In this document: positions 54,598 through 63,159 of the stretch, one piece after another
How the letters are laid out: every line of letters starts with the position of its first letter
Numbering within the stretch: the stretch's first letter is position 1
NCBI GenBank assembly: GCA_002707025.1
Contig: PALG01000020.1
Span: 186,001-250,000, forward strand
Length of the DNA stretch: 64,000 nucleotides
Source: Flavobacteriaceae bacterium
GTDB taxonomy: Bacteria; Bacteroidota; Bacteroidia; Flavobacteriales; Flavobacteriaceae
Direction of reading: 5' to 3'
Translations under genes and position numbers: made by a program
The notes under the pieces: model-generated
Database searches by the model: none
Seen by the model: only the letters and a program-made list of their open reading frames with translations
Told to the model about the DNA's origin: nothing

Positions 54598-55137
54598 ATG
54601 AGCCAAAAAGTGCTATTAAACGCTACTGAGATTAACATTGCTCTTCATCGTTTGGCTTGTCAATTAATTGAAAATCACGATACTTTTGAAGATACTGTCC
54701 TTATAGGCATTCAGCCCAGAGGAGTATTTTTGGCCGAACGTTTAAAAAGACTGTTGCAGGAAGAATATAAAATTCAAAATATCCGGTTAGGCTATTTAGA
54801 CATTACTTTTTATCGGGACGACTTCAGGAGAAGTGATAAGCCGCTTGAGGCCAATAAAACCAAGATCAATTTTATTGTTGAAGATCAAAAGGTAGTTTTT
54901 ATTGACGATGTGTTGTATACGGGTCGAAGCATTCGTTCGGCACTTACCGCAATACAAAGTTTTGGAAGGCCTTTGGAAATAGAGCTCTTAACGCTTATCG
55001 ATAGGCGATTTAGCCGTCATTTGCCCATTCAGCCCGATTATAGGGGAAGACAGGTAGATGCTATAAACAAGGAAAAAGTAAAAGTCTGCTGGAAGGAGAA
55101 CGATGGAGAAGACGCAGTATATTTGATTGAAAAATAA
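54598..55137 (+). CDS. pyrR: PyrR, uracil phosphoribosyltransferase / pyr regulator family
   Basis: A 179-residue phosphoribosyltransferase of the PyrR family. The PRPP-binding motif is VVFIDDVLYTGRSIRSALTA (about 99-118), and the N-terminal IALHRLACQLIENH and LIGIQPRGVFLAERL are also typical. In Firmicutes PyrR binds hairpins in pyr mRNA and has UPRT activity. Here it is encoded one base before the pyrB start codon, supporting a pyrimidine role, but there is no visible attenuator, so the regulatory function is uncertain. Confidence 0.92.
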   Translation: MSQKVLLNATEINIALHRLACQLIENHDTFEDTVLIGIQPRGVFLAERLKRLLQEEYKIQNIRLGYLDITFYRDDFRRSDKPLEANKTKINFIVEDQKVVFIDDVLYTGRSIRSALTAIQSFGRPLEIELLTLIDRRFSRHLPIQPDYRGRQVDAINKEKVKVCWKENDGEDAVYLIEK

Positions 55138-55138
55138 T

Positions 55139-56077
55139 ATGAGCGAACTAAGTGTCAATCACTTACTGGGAATTAAATATATCACCGAAGAGGATATTCA
55201 TTTAATCTTTGAAACAGCCGATCATTTTAAGGAAGTGATCAACCGCCCCATTAAAAAAGTTCCTTCGCTTCGGGACATTACCATTGCCAACCTCTTTTTT
55301 GAAAACAGTACACGTACCCGCCTTTCATTTGAGTTAGCTGAAAAAAGACTTTCTGCCGATGTGGTCAACTTTTCTGCAGCATCTTCTTCCGTAAAGAAAG
55401 GGGAAACCCTCATAGACACTGTAAATAATATCCTCTCCATGAAAGTGGATATGGTTGTAATGCGCCATCCCAATCCTGGAGCCGGCATCTTTTTGTCAAG
55501 ACATATAGATGCGAGCATCGTAAATGCTGGGGACGGTGCCCACGAGCATCCCACGCAAGCCTTATTGGATTGCTTTTCCATTCGGGAACGTTTAGGGGAT
55601 GTAGCCGGAAAGAAAGTGGTCATCGTGGGGGACATCCTTCATTCACGCGTGGCTTTATCGAATATTTTTGCCTTACAAAAATTAGGTGCCGAAGTAAAGG
55701 TTTGTGGCCCTAAGACTTTAATTCCAAAATACATAGAAAATTTAGGAGTAGAGGTAGAAGGGAACCTTCAGAAAGCTTTACAGTGGTGTGATGTGGCCAA
55801 TATGCTTCGGGTGCAAAACGAGCGTATGGATATAAGCTATTTTCCTTCCACAAGGGAATATGCGCAACAATTTGGACTCACCAAAAAAGTATTGGATTCC
55901 TTGGATAAAGAAATCATTGTGATGCACCCAGGACCAATTAATAGGGGCGTAGAAGTTACCAGTGATGTGGCCGACAGCGATCAAGCCATTATTTTGGATC
56001 AAGTACAGAACGGAGTGGCAGTTCGAATGGCTGTTATTTACCTTTTGGCTTCAAAAATTAAGCACCATGAAGATTGA
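55139..56077 (+). CDS. pyrB: Aspartate carbamoyltransferase catalytic subunit
   Basis: A 312-residue enzyme for the committed step of pyrimidine synthesis. The carbamoyl-phosphate motif is FFENSTRTRLSFELAEKRL (about 51-69), and the later MRHPNPGAG, GDGAHEHPTQALLDCF and MHPGPINRGVE are canonical. The start was set to ATG 55139, one base after the pyrR stop; the frame is open to 55127. No regulatory subunit gene pyrI is adjacent. The last 11 bp overlap the next gene. Confidence 0.96.
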   Translation: MSELSVNHLLGIKYITEEDIHLIFETADHFKEVINRPIKKVPSLRDITIANLFFENSTRTRLSFELAEKRLSADVVNFSAASSSVKKGETLIDTVNNILSMKVDMVVMRHPNPGAGIFLSRHIDASIVNAGDGAHEHPTQALLDCFSIRERLGDVAGKKVVIVGDILHSRVALSNIFALQKLGAEVKVCGPKTLIPKYIENLGVEVEGNLQKALQWCDVANMLRVQNERMDISYFPSTREYAQQFGLTKKVLDSLDKEIIVMHPGPINRGVEVTSDVADSDQAIILDQVQNGVAVRMAVIYLLASKIKHHED

Positions 56078-56402
56078 GCAACACGATAATTATGTAGTTT
56101 TGGCAGACGATAGGGGCGCCTATTCCGATTTTGCCCCTTTTGTAAGCGAACAAGTCATTCAGCATTATAAGGGGAAAAATGTCGTAATCGATTTATTGAA
56201 ATACACCCACATCTCCCTCGAAGAACTTCTGGAACTCCTGGAAGTGTCCAATGCGCATCGCTCTCGAAAAAACTCATTTGTTATTATTAACGATGCCATT
56301 AATCCCGATGATATTCCTGCCGAACTAGTTGTTGTTCCTACAGAACAAGAAGCTGCAGATATTATAGAAATGGAAGAAATTGAAAGGGATTTGGGCTTTT
56401 AG
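56067..56402 (+). CDS. STAS-like small protein upstream of rnz
   Basis: A 111-residue acidic protein resembling STAS/SpoIIAA-type anti-sigma antagonists in its beta-alpha pattern (NVVIDLLKYTHISLEELLEL, RKNSFVIINDA). It ends with a Glu-rich tail (QEAADIIEMEEIERDL). The ORF is open far upstream, but that part lies inside pyrB; ATG 56067 is the natural start and overlaps pyrB by 11 bp. It precedes rnz, as in other flavobacteria. The function is unknown. Confidence 0.72.
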   Translation: MKIEQHDNYVVLADDRGAYSDFAPFVSEQVIQHYKGKNVVIDLLKYTHISLEELLELLEVSNAHRSRKNSFVIINDAINPDDIPAELVVVPTEQEAADIIEMEEIERDLGF

Positions 56403-56434
56403 AAGCCTTTCTCCTTTTTCCTAATCTCAAAAAC

Positions 56435-57340
56435 ATGAAATTAACCATCTTGGGTTGCCATTCCGCTACGCCTAGGGCGAATCATAACCCTACTGCGCAG
56501 ATTTTGGAAATGAGAGGCCATATGTTTTTGATAGATTGTGGCGAAGGAACTCAAGTACAATTGCGACGTAATAAGGTTAAATTTGCCCGAATTAAGCATA
56601 TTTTTATCTCACATTTGCATGGGGATCATTTCTTCGGATTGGTAGGATTGATTTCTACCTTCCGATTGCTAGGCAGGGAAGCCGAGCTGCATGTATATGG
56701 ACCTAAAGGAATTAAGGAGGCTATCACCTTACAACTAAAGCTAGGGAATAGCTGGACCAACTTCCCGCTTTTATTTCATGAACTGGAATCCACAGAAGCC
56801 CAGTGTATTTTTGAAGATGACAAGCTTACCGTGACGACCATCCCTTTAGATCATCGCGTATATACCAACGGGTTTTTGTTTCAGGAAAAGCCTGGAGAGC
56901 GAAAACTGGACTATGAGGCAGCTGTAGCAGCAAAAGTAGACCATTCTTATTTTAATAAGTTAAAGCAAGGTTTTGATGTTAAGAACAGGGAAGGGGTGAT
57001 TATCGATTATAAGGATGTCACCACCACTCCAGACCCTACGAAAAGCTATGCCTATTGCAGTGACACCGCTTATTTACCTTCTATTGTTTCTATTATAAAG
57101 GGAGCTACCGTTTTGTACCATGAAGCGACGTTTCTGAAGATGCACGAACATTTATGTGAAAAAACCAAGCACAGTACTGCCTCCCAAGCGGCTGAAATAG
57201 CCAAATTGGCTGAAGTTGAACAATTGGTTCTGGGGCATTTCTCGGGACGATATGGGGATTACGAACTTTTCAGAAGTGAAGCTCAAGTACATTTTCAGAA
57301 TGTTTTATTGGCAGAAGACGGAAAAGTTTTTGAATTTTAA
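56435..57340 (+). CDS. rnz: Ribonuclease Z
   Basis: A 301-residue metallo-beta-lactamase-fold endonuclease that trims tRNA 3' ends. The signature HLHGDHFFGLVGLI (about 61-74) supplies metal ligands. YCSDTAYLP and VLYHEATFL, plus a later His in LVLGHFSGRYGDYELF, complete the site. The opening LTILGCHSATPRANHNPTAQ is characteristic. It is preceded by a STAS-like gene (32-bp gap) and followed by the ars operon on the same strand. Confidence 0.95.
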   Translation: MKLTILGCHSATPRANHNPTAQILEMRGHMFLIDCGEGTQVQLRRNKVKFARIKHIFISHLHGDHFFGLVGLISTFRLLGREAELHVYGPKGIKEAITLQLKLGNSWTNFPLLFHELESTEAQCIFEDDKLTVTTIPLDHRVYTNGFLFQEKPGERKLDYEAAVAAKVDHSYFNKLKQGFDVKNREGVIIDYKDVTTTPDPTKSYAYCSDTAYLPSIVSIIKGATVLYHEATFLKMHEHLCEKTKHSTASQAAEIAKLAEVEQLVLGHFSGRYGDYELFRSEAQVHFQNVLLAEDGKVFEF

Positions 57341-57360
57341 TTTTTTTAAATGAATCATCT

Positions 57361-57376
57361 ATCGTAATATTGCAAT
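57361..57376. promoter_or_regulatory. ArsR operator 1, upstream of arsR
   Basis: ATCGTAATATTGCAAT is a near-palindrome located 14 bp before the arsR ATG. It differs in one base from the copy upstream of the next gene. TAATATTG inside it may also serve as a -7 box. Confidence 0.7.
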
Positions 57377-57390
57377 AAATAAATTAAGCA

Positions 57391-57717
57391 ATGGGCGTTA
57401 CCAAGACAGAAATATTTTCCGAAGCACAAAATCATATTGCGTTATTGGCTAAAGCCTTTGCGCATCCCGCGCGAGTTGCCATTTTGCAGCACTTGTTTAA
57501 ACTCGACACCTGTGTGTGTGGGGATTTAGTGGAGGAAATTGGTTTGGCACAACCTACCATTTCGCAACACTTAAAAGAGCTGAAGCAAATAGGGCTTATC
57601 AAAGGAAATGTAGAGGGAACCAGTATTTGTTATTGTATTGATACAGAAGTATGGTCCCAAATGAAAAATACACTTCAAACGTTTTTAAATCAAGATGTAA
57701 ACTCAAATTGTTGCTAA
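57391..57717 (+). CDS. arsR: ArsR-family metalloregulatory repressor
   Basis: A 108-residue winged-helix repressor with AHPARVAILQHLFKLDTCVCGDL. The CVC pair (Cys 41 and 43) lies at the start of the recognition region, the metal-binding arrangement of arsenite-sensing ArsR. The DNA-recognition helix is LAQPTISQHLKELKQIGL (about 54-71). A C-terminal NCC may add a ligand. It is the first gene of an arsenic operon and sits between two nearly identical palindromes, implying autoregulation. Confidence 0.9.
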   Translation: MGVTKTEIFSEAQNHIALLAKAFAHPARVAILQHLFKLDTCVCGDLVEEIGLAQPTISQHLKELKQIGLIKGNVEGTSICYCIDTEVWSQMKNTLQTFLNQDVNSNCC

Positions 57718-57735
57718 AAAAATTTAGTTCGATTA

Positions 57736-57751
57736 ATCGTAATATTACAAT
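57736..57751. promoter_or_regulatory. ArsR operator 2, between arsR and the DUF6428-like gene
   Basis: ATCGTAATATTACAAT is a 16-bp palindrome with two mismatched pairs at most, 14 bp before the ATG at 57766. It is nearly the same as operator 1, at the same distance from its start codon. Confidence 0.75.
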
Positions 57752-57765
57752 TAAAAAATAGTTAT

Positions 57766-58230
57766 ATGAAACTTTCAGAAATTAAAAAACACCTCTCCGG
57801 CTTAGAGGTCATTGGCTTTAAATTACCCAATGGAAATTTAGTCCCTAGTCACTTTCACGTAACGGAAGTTGGAAAAATTGAAAAAAACTTTATCGATTGT
57901 GGCGGCACCGTCCGTAAGGAAAATGTGATCAACTTTCAACTTTGGGAAGCTCATGATTACGATCATCGGCTGCATCCGGAAAAACTGATTCATATTATTG
58001 AATTATCGGAAAAGATATTGGCGTTGGAAGATCACGAAGTTGAAGTGGAATACCAGGGAAAAACCATTGAAAAATACAATGTTGGTTTTGATGGTACGCA
58101 CTTTTTATTAACCTCTAAGCAAACCGATTGTTTAGCAAAAGACAAATGTGGGGTAGCGGAAGTGAAGCCAAAAGTAAAACTTTCAGAGGTGACAAATGGC
58201 TGCTGTACGCCTGGCAGCGAATGTTGTTAA
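57766..58230 (+). CDS. DUF6428-like protein of the ars operon with Cys-rich tail
   Basis: A 154-residue protein of unknown function; from memory it resembles DUF6428, found in flavobacterial ars operons. The body has conserved-looking HFHVTEVGKIEKNFIDCGG and WEAHDYDHRLHPEKL with several His and Asp. The tail carries six or more Cys (DCLAKDKCG, GCCTPGSECC), a plausible arsenite or metal site. It has its own copy of the operator, 14 bp before its ATG. A chaperone, sensor or sequestration role is inference. Confidence 0.75.
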   Translation: MKLSEIKKHLSGLEVIGFKLPNGNLVPSHFHVTEVGKIEKNFIDCGGTVRKENVINFQLWEAHDYDHRLHPEKLIHIIELSEKILALEDHEVEVEYQGKTIEKYNVGFDGTHFLLTSKQTDCLAKDKCGVAEVKPKVKLSEVTNGCCTPGSECC

Positions 58231-58246
58231 TTTAAACTAAGATCAG

Positions 58247-58864
58247 ATGGATTTATACCCCGCCTTGCAAGAATTTATAAAATCTTTGAACTTTCAGGAA
58301 ATTTCGGAAGAAAGAAAAGCAACACTTCAGCCTTTGATGGATTACCTTACCGAAAAGAGGAACGTTGGAGGCCCTATTCGGTTAAATTTTATTTGCACTC
58401 ACAATTCCCGACGCAGCCATTTGTCACAGGTTTGGGCGCAAACCTTAGCACATTACTATGGAATCCAAAATCTCGTTTGTTATTCTGGTGGAACCGAAGC
58501 GACCGCCCTTTTTCCTAAAGTAACGGAAGTTTTACAGGAGGTTGGATTTAGGGTACAGCAGCTTTCCGAAGGAAATAACCCGATATATGGCATTAAATAT
58601 TCCGAGAATGAACCCGCCATCATAGGCTTTTCCAAAGGGATGGATCATGAGTTTAATCCTGTTTCGGCATTTGCAGCCATCATGACTTGCTCCCAAGCCG
58701 ATGAAGGTTGTCCTTTTGTTCCGGGAGCTGAAAAGCGATTTCCTATTACCTACGAAGACCCCAAAGCTTATGACGGAACCCCACTGCAACATGAAAAATA
58801 CCAAGAGCGGAGCCGACAGATAGCTACCGAATTATGCTATGTTTTTTATAACATTAAAGCTTAA
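58247..58864 (+). CDS. arsC: Arsenate reductase of the low-molecular-weight phosphatase type
   Basis: A 205-residue protein with the phosphatase-like P-loop CTHNSRRS (Cys 50 and Arg 56) in FICTHNSRRSHLSQVWAQ. A later CSQADEGCPFVPGAEKRFP (about 147-165) provides the resolving cysteines and oxyanion site typical of thioredoxin- or glutathione-linked arsenate reductases. It is longer than most LMW-PTPs and has an N-terminal helical extension of about 45 residues. It lies between the DUF6428-like gene and the arsenite exporter, which supports arsenate reduction. Confidence 0.85.
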   Translation: MDLYPALQEFIKSLNFQEISEERKATLQPLMDYLTEKRNVGGPIRLNFICTHNSRRSHLSQVWAQTLAHYYGIQNLVCYSGGTEATALFPKVTEVLQEVGFRVQQLSEGNNPIYGIKYSENEPAIIGFSKGMDHEFNPVSAFAAIMTCSQADEGCPFVPGAEKRFPITYEDPKAYDGTPLQHEKYQERSRQIATELCYVFYNIKA

Positions 58865-58867
58865 AAG

Positions 58868-59911
58868 ATGGGCAGGAAGCGCTTAGGTTTTTTAGATAAA
58901 AACCTTACTTGGTGGATTTTTATAGCTATGGGAATAGGTGTAGGGTTGGGGTATTTTTTTCCTTCCATACCCAATACAATCCACTCTTTTAGTAGCGGCA
59001 GTACGAACATTCCTATAGCTTTAGGCCTTATCGTAATGATGTACCCACCATTGGCTAAGGTTAATTATGCTTTACTTCCTAAGGTTTTCAAGAATGTTAA
59101 AATACTTTCAGTTTCTTTAGTGTTAAATTGGTTAATAGGTCCTTTCCTAATGTTTTTATTGGCCATTCTTTTTTTACGGGATTACCCTGAATACATGATT
59201 GGGCTTATCTTAATTGGTTTGGCTCGTTGCATTGCGATGGTTTTGGTGTGGAATGATTTAGCAGAAGGAAGCGCTGAATACGGGGCGGGTTTAGTGGCCT
59301 TAAATAGTATTTTTCAAGTTTTTGCCTACAGTTTTTATGCTTGGTTCTTTATCACGGTATTGCCTCCATTTTTTGGTTTTGAAGGAGCGATTGTTGAAAT
59401 CTCTATTTATACCATTGCAGAAAGCGTTGCCATATATTTAGGAATACCATTTTTGATGGGGATCTTAAGCCGTTGGCTTTTAATAAAATGGAAAGGAGCG
59501 CTATGGTATACTGAAAAGTTCATTCCTACGATTGCACCCTTAACCTTAATAGCCTTGTTATTTACCATAATTGTCATGTTTTCCTTGAAAGGGGAACTCA
59601 TCGTTGAAATTCCCTTGGATGTGGTCATTATTGCAATCCCCCTTCTTATTTATTTTGCTTTGATGTTTTTTATTGGGTTTTTCTTTACGAAGGCGATGGG
59701 AGCACCTTACAATGAAACCGCTTCAGTAGCATTCACGGCAGCTGGAAACAACTTCGAATTGGCCATAGCTGTTGCGATAGCTGTATTTGGATTAAATTCT
59801 GGACAAGCCTTTGCAGGAGTTATAGGGCCATTGGTTGAAGTACCTGCTTTAATATTATTAGTACGTATTGCTTTTTGGTTGAAGAAGAAATATCCTGTGA
59901 GAAGTAGATAA
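58868..59911 (+). CDS. acr3: ACR3-family arsenite efflux transporter
   Basis: A 347-residue membrane protein with ten transmembrane helices. Family motifs include [19 protein letters not shown], the conserved Cys in [16 protein letters not shown] (about residue 120), and [23 protein letters not shown]3 expels arsenite across the inner membrane using the proton gradient. It starts 3 bp after arsC and closes the operon. Confidence 0.93.
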   Translation: MGRKRLGFLDKNLTWWIFIAMGIGVGLGYFFPSIPNTIHSFSSGSTNIPIALGLIVMMYPPLAKVNYALLPKVFKNVKILSVSLVLNWLIGPFLMFLLAILFLRDYPEYMIGLILIGLARCIAMVLVWNDLAEGSAEYGAGLVALNSIFQVFAYSFYAWFFITVLPPFFGFEGAIVEISIYTIAESVAIYLGIPFLMGILSRWLLIKWKGALWYTEKFIPTIAPLTLIALLFTIIVMFSLKGELIVEIPLDVVIIAIPLLIYFALMFFIGFFFTKAMGAPYNETASVAFTAAGNNFELAIAVAIAVFGLNSGQAFAGVIGPLVEVPALILLVRIAFWLKKKYPVRSR

Positions 59912-59964
59912 ATTTCTGAAAATATTCTTTAAGATATTTCGTTCTATTTCAAATCAGAAAACCT

Positions 59965-60546
59965 ATGTACCAGCCCGATATTCACATTAAAAAAACTGAA
60001 ATCCTTTCCGATAATTGGTATACCCTAAAAAAGTTAACTTACGATTATCTGAAACAGGATGGAGCATGGGAGGAGCAAGTTCGTGAAGCTTATGATCGAG
60101 GTAATGGAGCCGTAGTTCTTTTATATCATGCTGAAAAAGGAACGGTAGTATTGGTGCGTCAGTTTCGAATGCCCACTTACATAAATGGAAATGATGGCGG
60201 GATGATGATTGAAGCTTGTGCGGGTTTATTGGATGAACGTGATCCGGCCCACTGTATCAAGCGGGAAGTAGAAGAGGAAACCGGGTATCAAATTCAGGAG
60301 GTCACCAAAGTTTTTGAAGCCTATATGTCGCCAGGTTCTGTGACGGAAATTCTACATTTCTATATTGCGGAATATCACGATTCACAAAAGGTAAGTGAGG
60401 GTGGAGGTTTGGATGAGGAGCATGAAAATATTGAAGTATTGGAATTGCCTTTCGAAAAAGCTTTGGAAATGATTGCTACCGGCGAAATAAAAGATGCCAA
60501 GACCATTATGCTGCTTCAGTATGCGCTAATTCAAAAGCTTATGTAG
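59965..60546 (+). CDS. nudK: NUDIX hydrolase, GDP-mannose pyrophosphatase-like
   Basis: A 193-residue NUDIX enzyme. The Nudix box lies in [20 protein letters not shown] (about 92-112), preceded by [15 protein letters not shown]. The overall layout ([32 protein letters not shown]) matches NudK/ADP-ribose-type sugar-nucleotide pyrophosphatases. The precise nucleotide sugar is inferred from family. It lies alone, 53 bp after the ars operon. Confidence 0.85.
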   Translation: MYQPDIHIKKTEILSDNWYTLKKLTYDYLKQDGAWEEQVREAYDRGNGAVVLLYHAEKGTVVLVRQFRMPTYINGNDGGMMIEACAGLLDERDPAHCIKREVEEETGYQIQEVTKVFEAYMSPGSVTEILHFYIAEYHDSQKVSEGGGLDEEHENIEVLELPFEKALEMIATGEIKDAKTIMLLQYALIQKLM

Positions 60547-60576
60547 CGATAGTGTGTTTAGGTTTAACGCCCCCTT

Positions 60577-60590
60577 TGGAATTAATTCCA
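60577..60590. repeat. 14-bp perfect palindrome upstream of the CarboxypepD_reg-like gene
   Basis: TGGAATTAATTCCA reads identically on both strands. It lies about 80 bp upstream of the -7 box of the following gene. It may be a dimer-protein site or chance in AT-rich DNA. Confidence 0.35.
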
Positions 60591-60668
60591 TGCTAAGTGT
60601 AACTTCCTTTTTACTCAAAGGGATTTCCTATTCCCTCATTGGTGTTTTTACATGACTCAAGCAATGGC

Positions 60669-60676
60669 TAGGTTTG
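60669..60676 (+). promoter_or_regulatory. -7 box of the CarboxypepD_reg-like gene
   Basis: TAGGTTTG matches TANNTTTG, 23 bp before ATG 60700. It lies inside the upstream extension of the frame, which argues for the shorter protein. Confidence 0.5.
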
Positions 60677-60699
60677 AGAGAATCTTTAAAACTTATATC

Positions 60700-61107
60700 A
60701 TGAAAACACGCAAGACCACAACCTCACAAAACTGGATGAAAAGAATTTCTTTTATCACCTTTGCCGTATCCCTTTTTATAGGAACAAGTGCTGTTCAATC
60801 TCAAAATGAAGAACGGATCGTATCTGGTGTCGTTAATTCGGTAGAGGGTCCCATTATGGGAGCCACTGTTGTATTGAAAGGAACTACTGTAGCCATTCCA
60901 ACCAATGCCAATGGCGAATTTGTATTTCCAAGACCCTTAAAGGAAAAGGATGTTTTGGTGGTTAGTTACCTAGGCTATGAAAATGTAGAAGTAACCATAG
61001 GTGCCGAAACTACTTATGTAGAGCCTATCTTTAAGGACAATCCTATTGTAATTTATGGGGCTTTACGTGTTTTAGATGCTTCGGAAGCTACTAAAAATAA
61101 TCCATAG
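60700..61107 (+). CDS. Exported CarboxypepD_reg-like protein
   Basis: A 135-residue exported protein (signal RISFITFAVSLFIGTSAVQSQ). It contains the beta-sandwich domain seen at the N-terminus of TonB-dependent receptors (SGVVNSVEGPIMGATVVLKG, TNANGEFVFPRPLKEKDVL, VVSYLGYENVEVTIG). It has no barrel, so it is a free-standing version. The start was taken at 60700 on the strength of the signal peptide and the -7 box. The transglutaminase-like gene follows after 13 bp. Confidence 0.8.
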   Translation: MKTRKTTTSQNWMKRISFITFAVSLFIGTSAVQSQNEERIVSGVVNSVEGPIMGATVVLKGTTVAIPTNANGEFVFPRPLKEKDVLVVSYLGYENVEVTIGAETTYVEPIFKDNPIVIYGALRVLDASEATKNNP

Positions 61108-61120
61108 GCACTTTTCAGCA

Positions 61121-61798
61121 ATGAAACATTTTATTTTTTTAGGGATCTTCTCCTTTACCATTTTAGTGCAAGCGCAGCGTAGTGATTTCAGTACGATTGA
61201 TTTTCAAAACGCAGATGAAATAGCAAGACGTTACAAAGGAGAAGATCTTTCAAATTTACCCATTTTAAGTCTTCAGCTTACCGCACAATTAAAAACCGAT
61301 GTAGAACGTTTCCGGGTGATTTATAAATGGGTTTGCGAAAACATAAAAGGAAATTACCATTTAACGACAGAAAGTAGCTATAAACAACGAAAACTCCGAA
61401 ATGACTCCATTGCTTTGTTTCGGTGGCACCATTCCTTCAAAAAGGAAGTTTTCACGAAACTTCTTCAGGAAAAAGAAACCTTGTGTACGGGGTATACTTA
61501 TTTAATAAAGGAGATGTCCAATTTGGCAGGATTGGAATGTGAAATCATTAACGGGTTTACCGAAGGTTACCATTTAAAAAAAAGCGGGAAAGAAGTCCCA
61601 AATCACTCATGGAATGCCATTAAATTGAACGGAAAATGGTATTTATGCGATGCTACATGGTCCAGCGGAATTATAGATATGAATGGATATAATTTCATAT
61701 TTCAATACGACGACTCCTTTTTTCTTATGGAGCCTTCCAATTTTGCTAAATCCCATACGCCAATTGAAGAAAAATGGACCCTGCTGGAAGCGAATTAA
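61121..61798 (+). CDS. Exported transglutaminase-like protein
   Basis: A 225-residue secreted protein (signal GIFSFTILVQAQ) with a transglutaminase/protease-like core. The catalytic triad is visible as Cys in ETLCTGYTYLIKEM (about 127), His in PNHSWNAIKLNGKWY and Asp in LCDATWSSGIID. Such domains act as peptidases or cross-linkers in bacteria. The start was taken at ATG 61121, since the upstream frame (to 61076) codes in the preceding gene. It is cotranscribed with the CarboxypepD_reg-like gene. Confidence 0.82.
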   Translation: MKHFIFLGIFSFTILVQAQRSDFSTIDFQNADEIARRYKGEDLSNLPILSLQLTAQLKTDVERFRVIYKWVCENIKGNYHLTTESSYKQRKLRNDSIALFRWHHSFKKEVFTKLLQEKETLCTGYTYLIKEMSNLAGLECEIINGFTEGYHLKKSGKEVPNHSWNAIKLNGKWYLCDATWSSGIIDMNGYNFIFQYDDSFFLMEPSNFAKSHTPIEEKWTLLEAN

Positions 61799-61876
61799 TT
61801 TTTAGATTTTAGCCGTAATATGGTTTCTTATATTTAAAAGTACTTAATTTTATACTTTCTAAAAACGATTGGAGAT

Positions 61877-62188
61877 ATGCAGCCTATTATTCACTACTTT
61901 CTGCACCTAATAGCTCCCTTTTTTATCGCGTATTTTTTTTATCGGCATTCTTGGATAAAAGTGTACCTCATTTTTTTGGCTACCATGTTGGTAGACTTAG
62001 ACCACTTGCTTACCACACCTATTTTTGACCCCAATCGATGCAGTATCAATTTCCATCCATTTCATAGTTATTATGCCATAGGGTTTTATATGGTTTTGGT
62101 GCTTTTGAAGAATCCTTATCGAATTTTTGGGCTAGGACTCCTTTTTCACATGGCTACCGATGCTTTAGATTGTTGGCTATCGTCATGA
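61877..62188 (+). CDS. Small multi-pass membrane protein, DUF6122-like
   Basis: A 103-residue protein with about four hydrophobic segments and clusters of His and Asp: FLHLIAPFFIAYFFYRHSW, MLVDLDHLLTTPIFDPNRC and LFHMATDALDCWLS. This resembles the DUF6122 family (from memory) and related membrane-bound metal-dependent hydrolases with DxDH-type motifs. The function is unknown. It is followed by a 45-residue membrane ORF. Confidence 0.75.
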   Translation: MQPIIHYFLHLIAPFFIAYFFYRHSWIKVYLIFLATMLVDLDHLLTTPIFDPNRCSINFHPFHSYYAIGFYMVLVLLKNPYRIFGLGLLFHMATDALDCWLSS

Positions 62189-62255
62189 TTTCATGAGAAA
62201 TATCATCTATTTGAAAAAGTAATTTTTTGAAATTTGTATTCTGTAATCCTTTTTC

Positions 62256-62393
62256 ATGAGCACAGTTACCCTAATCATCGTTATTTTAATTGTAGTACAC
62301 TTAGTCATTGGTTTTGGATGGTTGGTGTATAAGCTCTCTCCCAGGAAGGAAGACCGGCAAGAAAGAGAGGAGGCTAATAACCATGATATTTAA
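62256..62393 (+). CDS. 45-residue single-pass membrane protein
   Basis: From ATG 62256 the ORF has a hydrophobic helix (about 4-25, VTLIIVILIVVHLVIGFGWL) and a charged tail (SPRKEDRQEREEANNHDI). It sits in the gap between the DUF6122-like gene and pdxH. I recognise no family. Its layout (short N-terminus, one helix, charged tail) is like the 56-residue ORF at 44354. Confidence 0.6.
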   Translation: MSTVTLIIVILIVVHLVIGFGWLVYKLSPRKEDRQEREEANNHDI

Positions 62394-62471
62394 CCGAAAT
62401 TTAAATCCTTTGCTATTTCACTTCCTTTAAAAAACCCGTAACTTGCAATAAACTTTGCAATTCAATTACTT

Positions 62472-63119
62472 ATGTTGCGTGACAATCTTCACGATTATAG
62501 AAGAAATTATAAGCGAGGGGCTCTAACGGAAGATACCCTAGACGAAAATCCCTTTCAGCAATTCCGGAAATGGTTTTATCAAGTACAAGAAGCGGGTGGT
62601 GTAGATGAAGTTAACGCCATGACCCTAAACACTATAGAAGAGGATGGCTTCCCGAGAGGGAGAATAGTCTTGCTTAAAAAATACGATGAAAATGGCTTCT
62701 ATTTTTACACGAATTACGATAGTCAAAAGGGGAAGGCCATAGCTGCGAACCCAAATGTATCCCTATCTTTTTTTTGGCCCAATGCAGAAAGGCAGATAAT
62801 TATTAAAGGAAACGCTAAGAAAACTTCTGAAGCAGATTCAGAAAACTATTTTTCTTCTCGCCCAAAAGGCAGTCAGTTAGGTGCTTTGGTAAGTGATCAA
62901 AGCAGCGTTATTAAAAACCGGGAGGTTTTGGAAAAAGAACTAAGTCTTTTAGAGGAAACATATAAAAACAAGGAAGTCCCTAAGCCAAAAAATTGGGGCG
63001 GCTTTTTGGTACAGCCCATCGAATTCGAATTTTGGCAAGGAAGACCCAACCGCTTACACGATCGAATTCGTTACCGTTTAAACGGCGTCGATTGGCTTAT
63101 TGAAAGATTGGCACCTTAA
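62472..63119 (+). CDS. pdxH: Pyridoxamine 5'-phosphate oxidase
   Basis: A 215-residue FMN enzyme making pyridoxal 5'-phosphate. Signatures are GFPRGRIVLLKKYDENGFYF (about 57-76; FMN-binding), FFWPNAERQIIIKGNAKKTS and the C-terminal FEFWQGRPNRLHDRIRYR (about 180-197), which is diagnostic. The length is normal. It lies 40 bp upstream of sixA, likely in one operon with sixA and ppk1. Confidence 0.95.
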   Translation: MLRDNLHDYRRNYKRGALTEDTLDENPFQQFRKWFYQVQEAGGVDEVNAMTLNTIEEDGFPRGRIVLLKKYDENGFYFYTNYDSQKGKAIAANPNVSLSFFWPNAERQIIIKGNAKKTSEADSENYFSSRPKGSQLGALVSDQSSVIKNREVLEKELSLLEETYKNKEVPKPKNWGGFLVQPIEFEFWQGRPNRLHDRIRYRLNGVDWLIERLAP

Positions 63120-63159
63120 TAGAAAAAGAAGTATTTTACACCACACTAATGAACCAACC

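Noticed and set aside
55222-55635. 137-codon minus-strand ORF
   Set aside because: It is antisense to pyrB and the translation has no family features.
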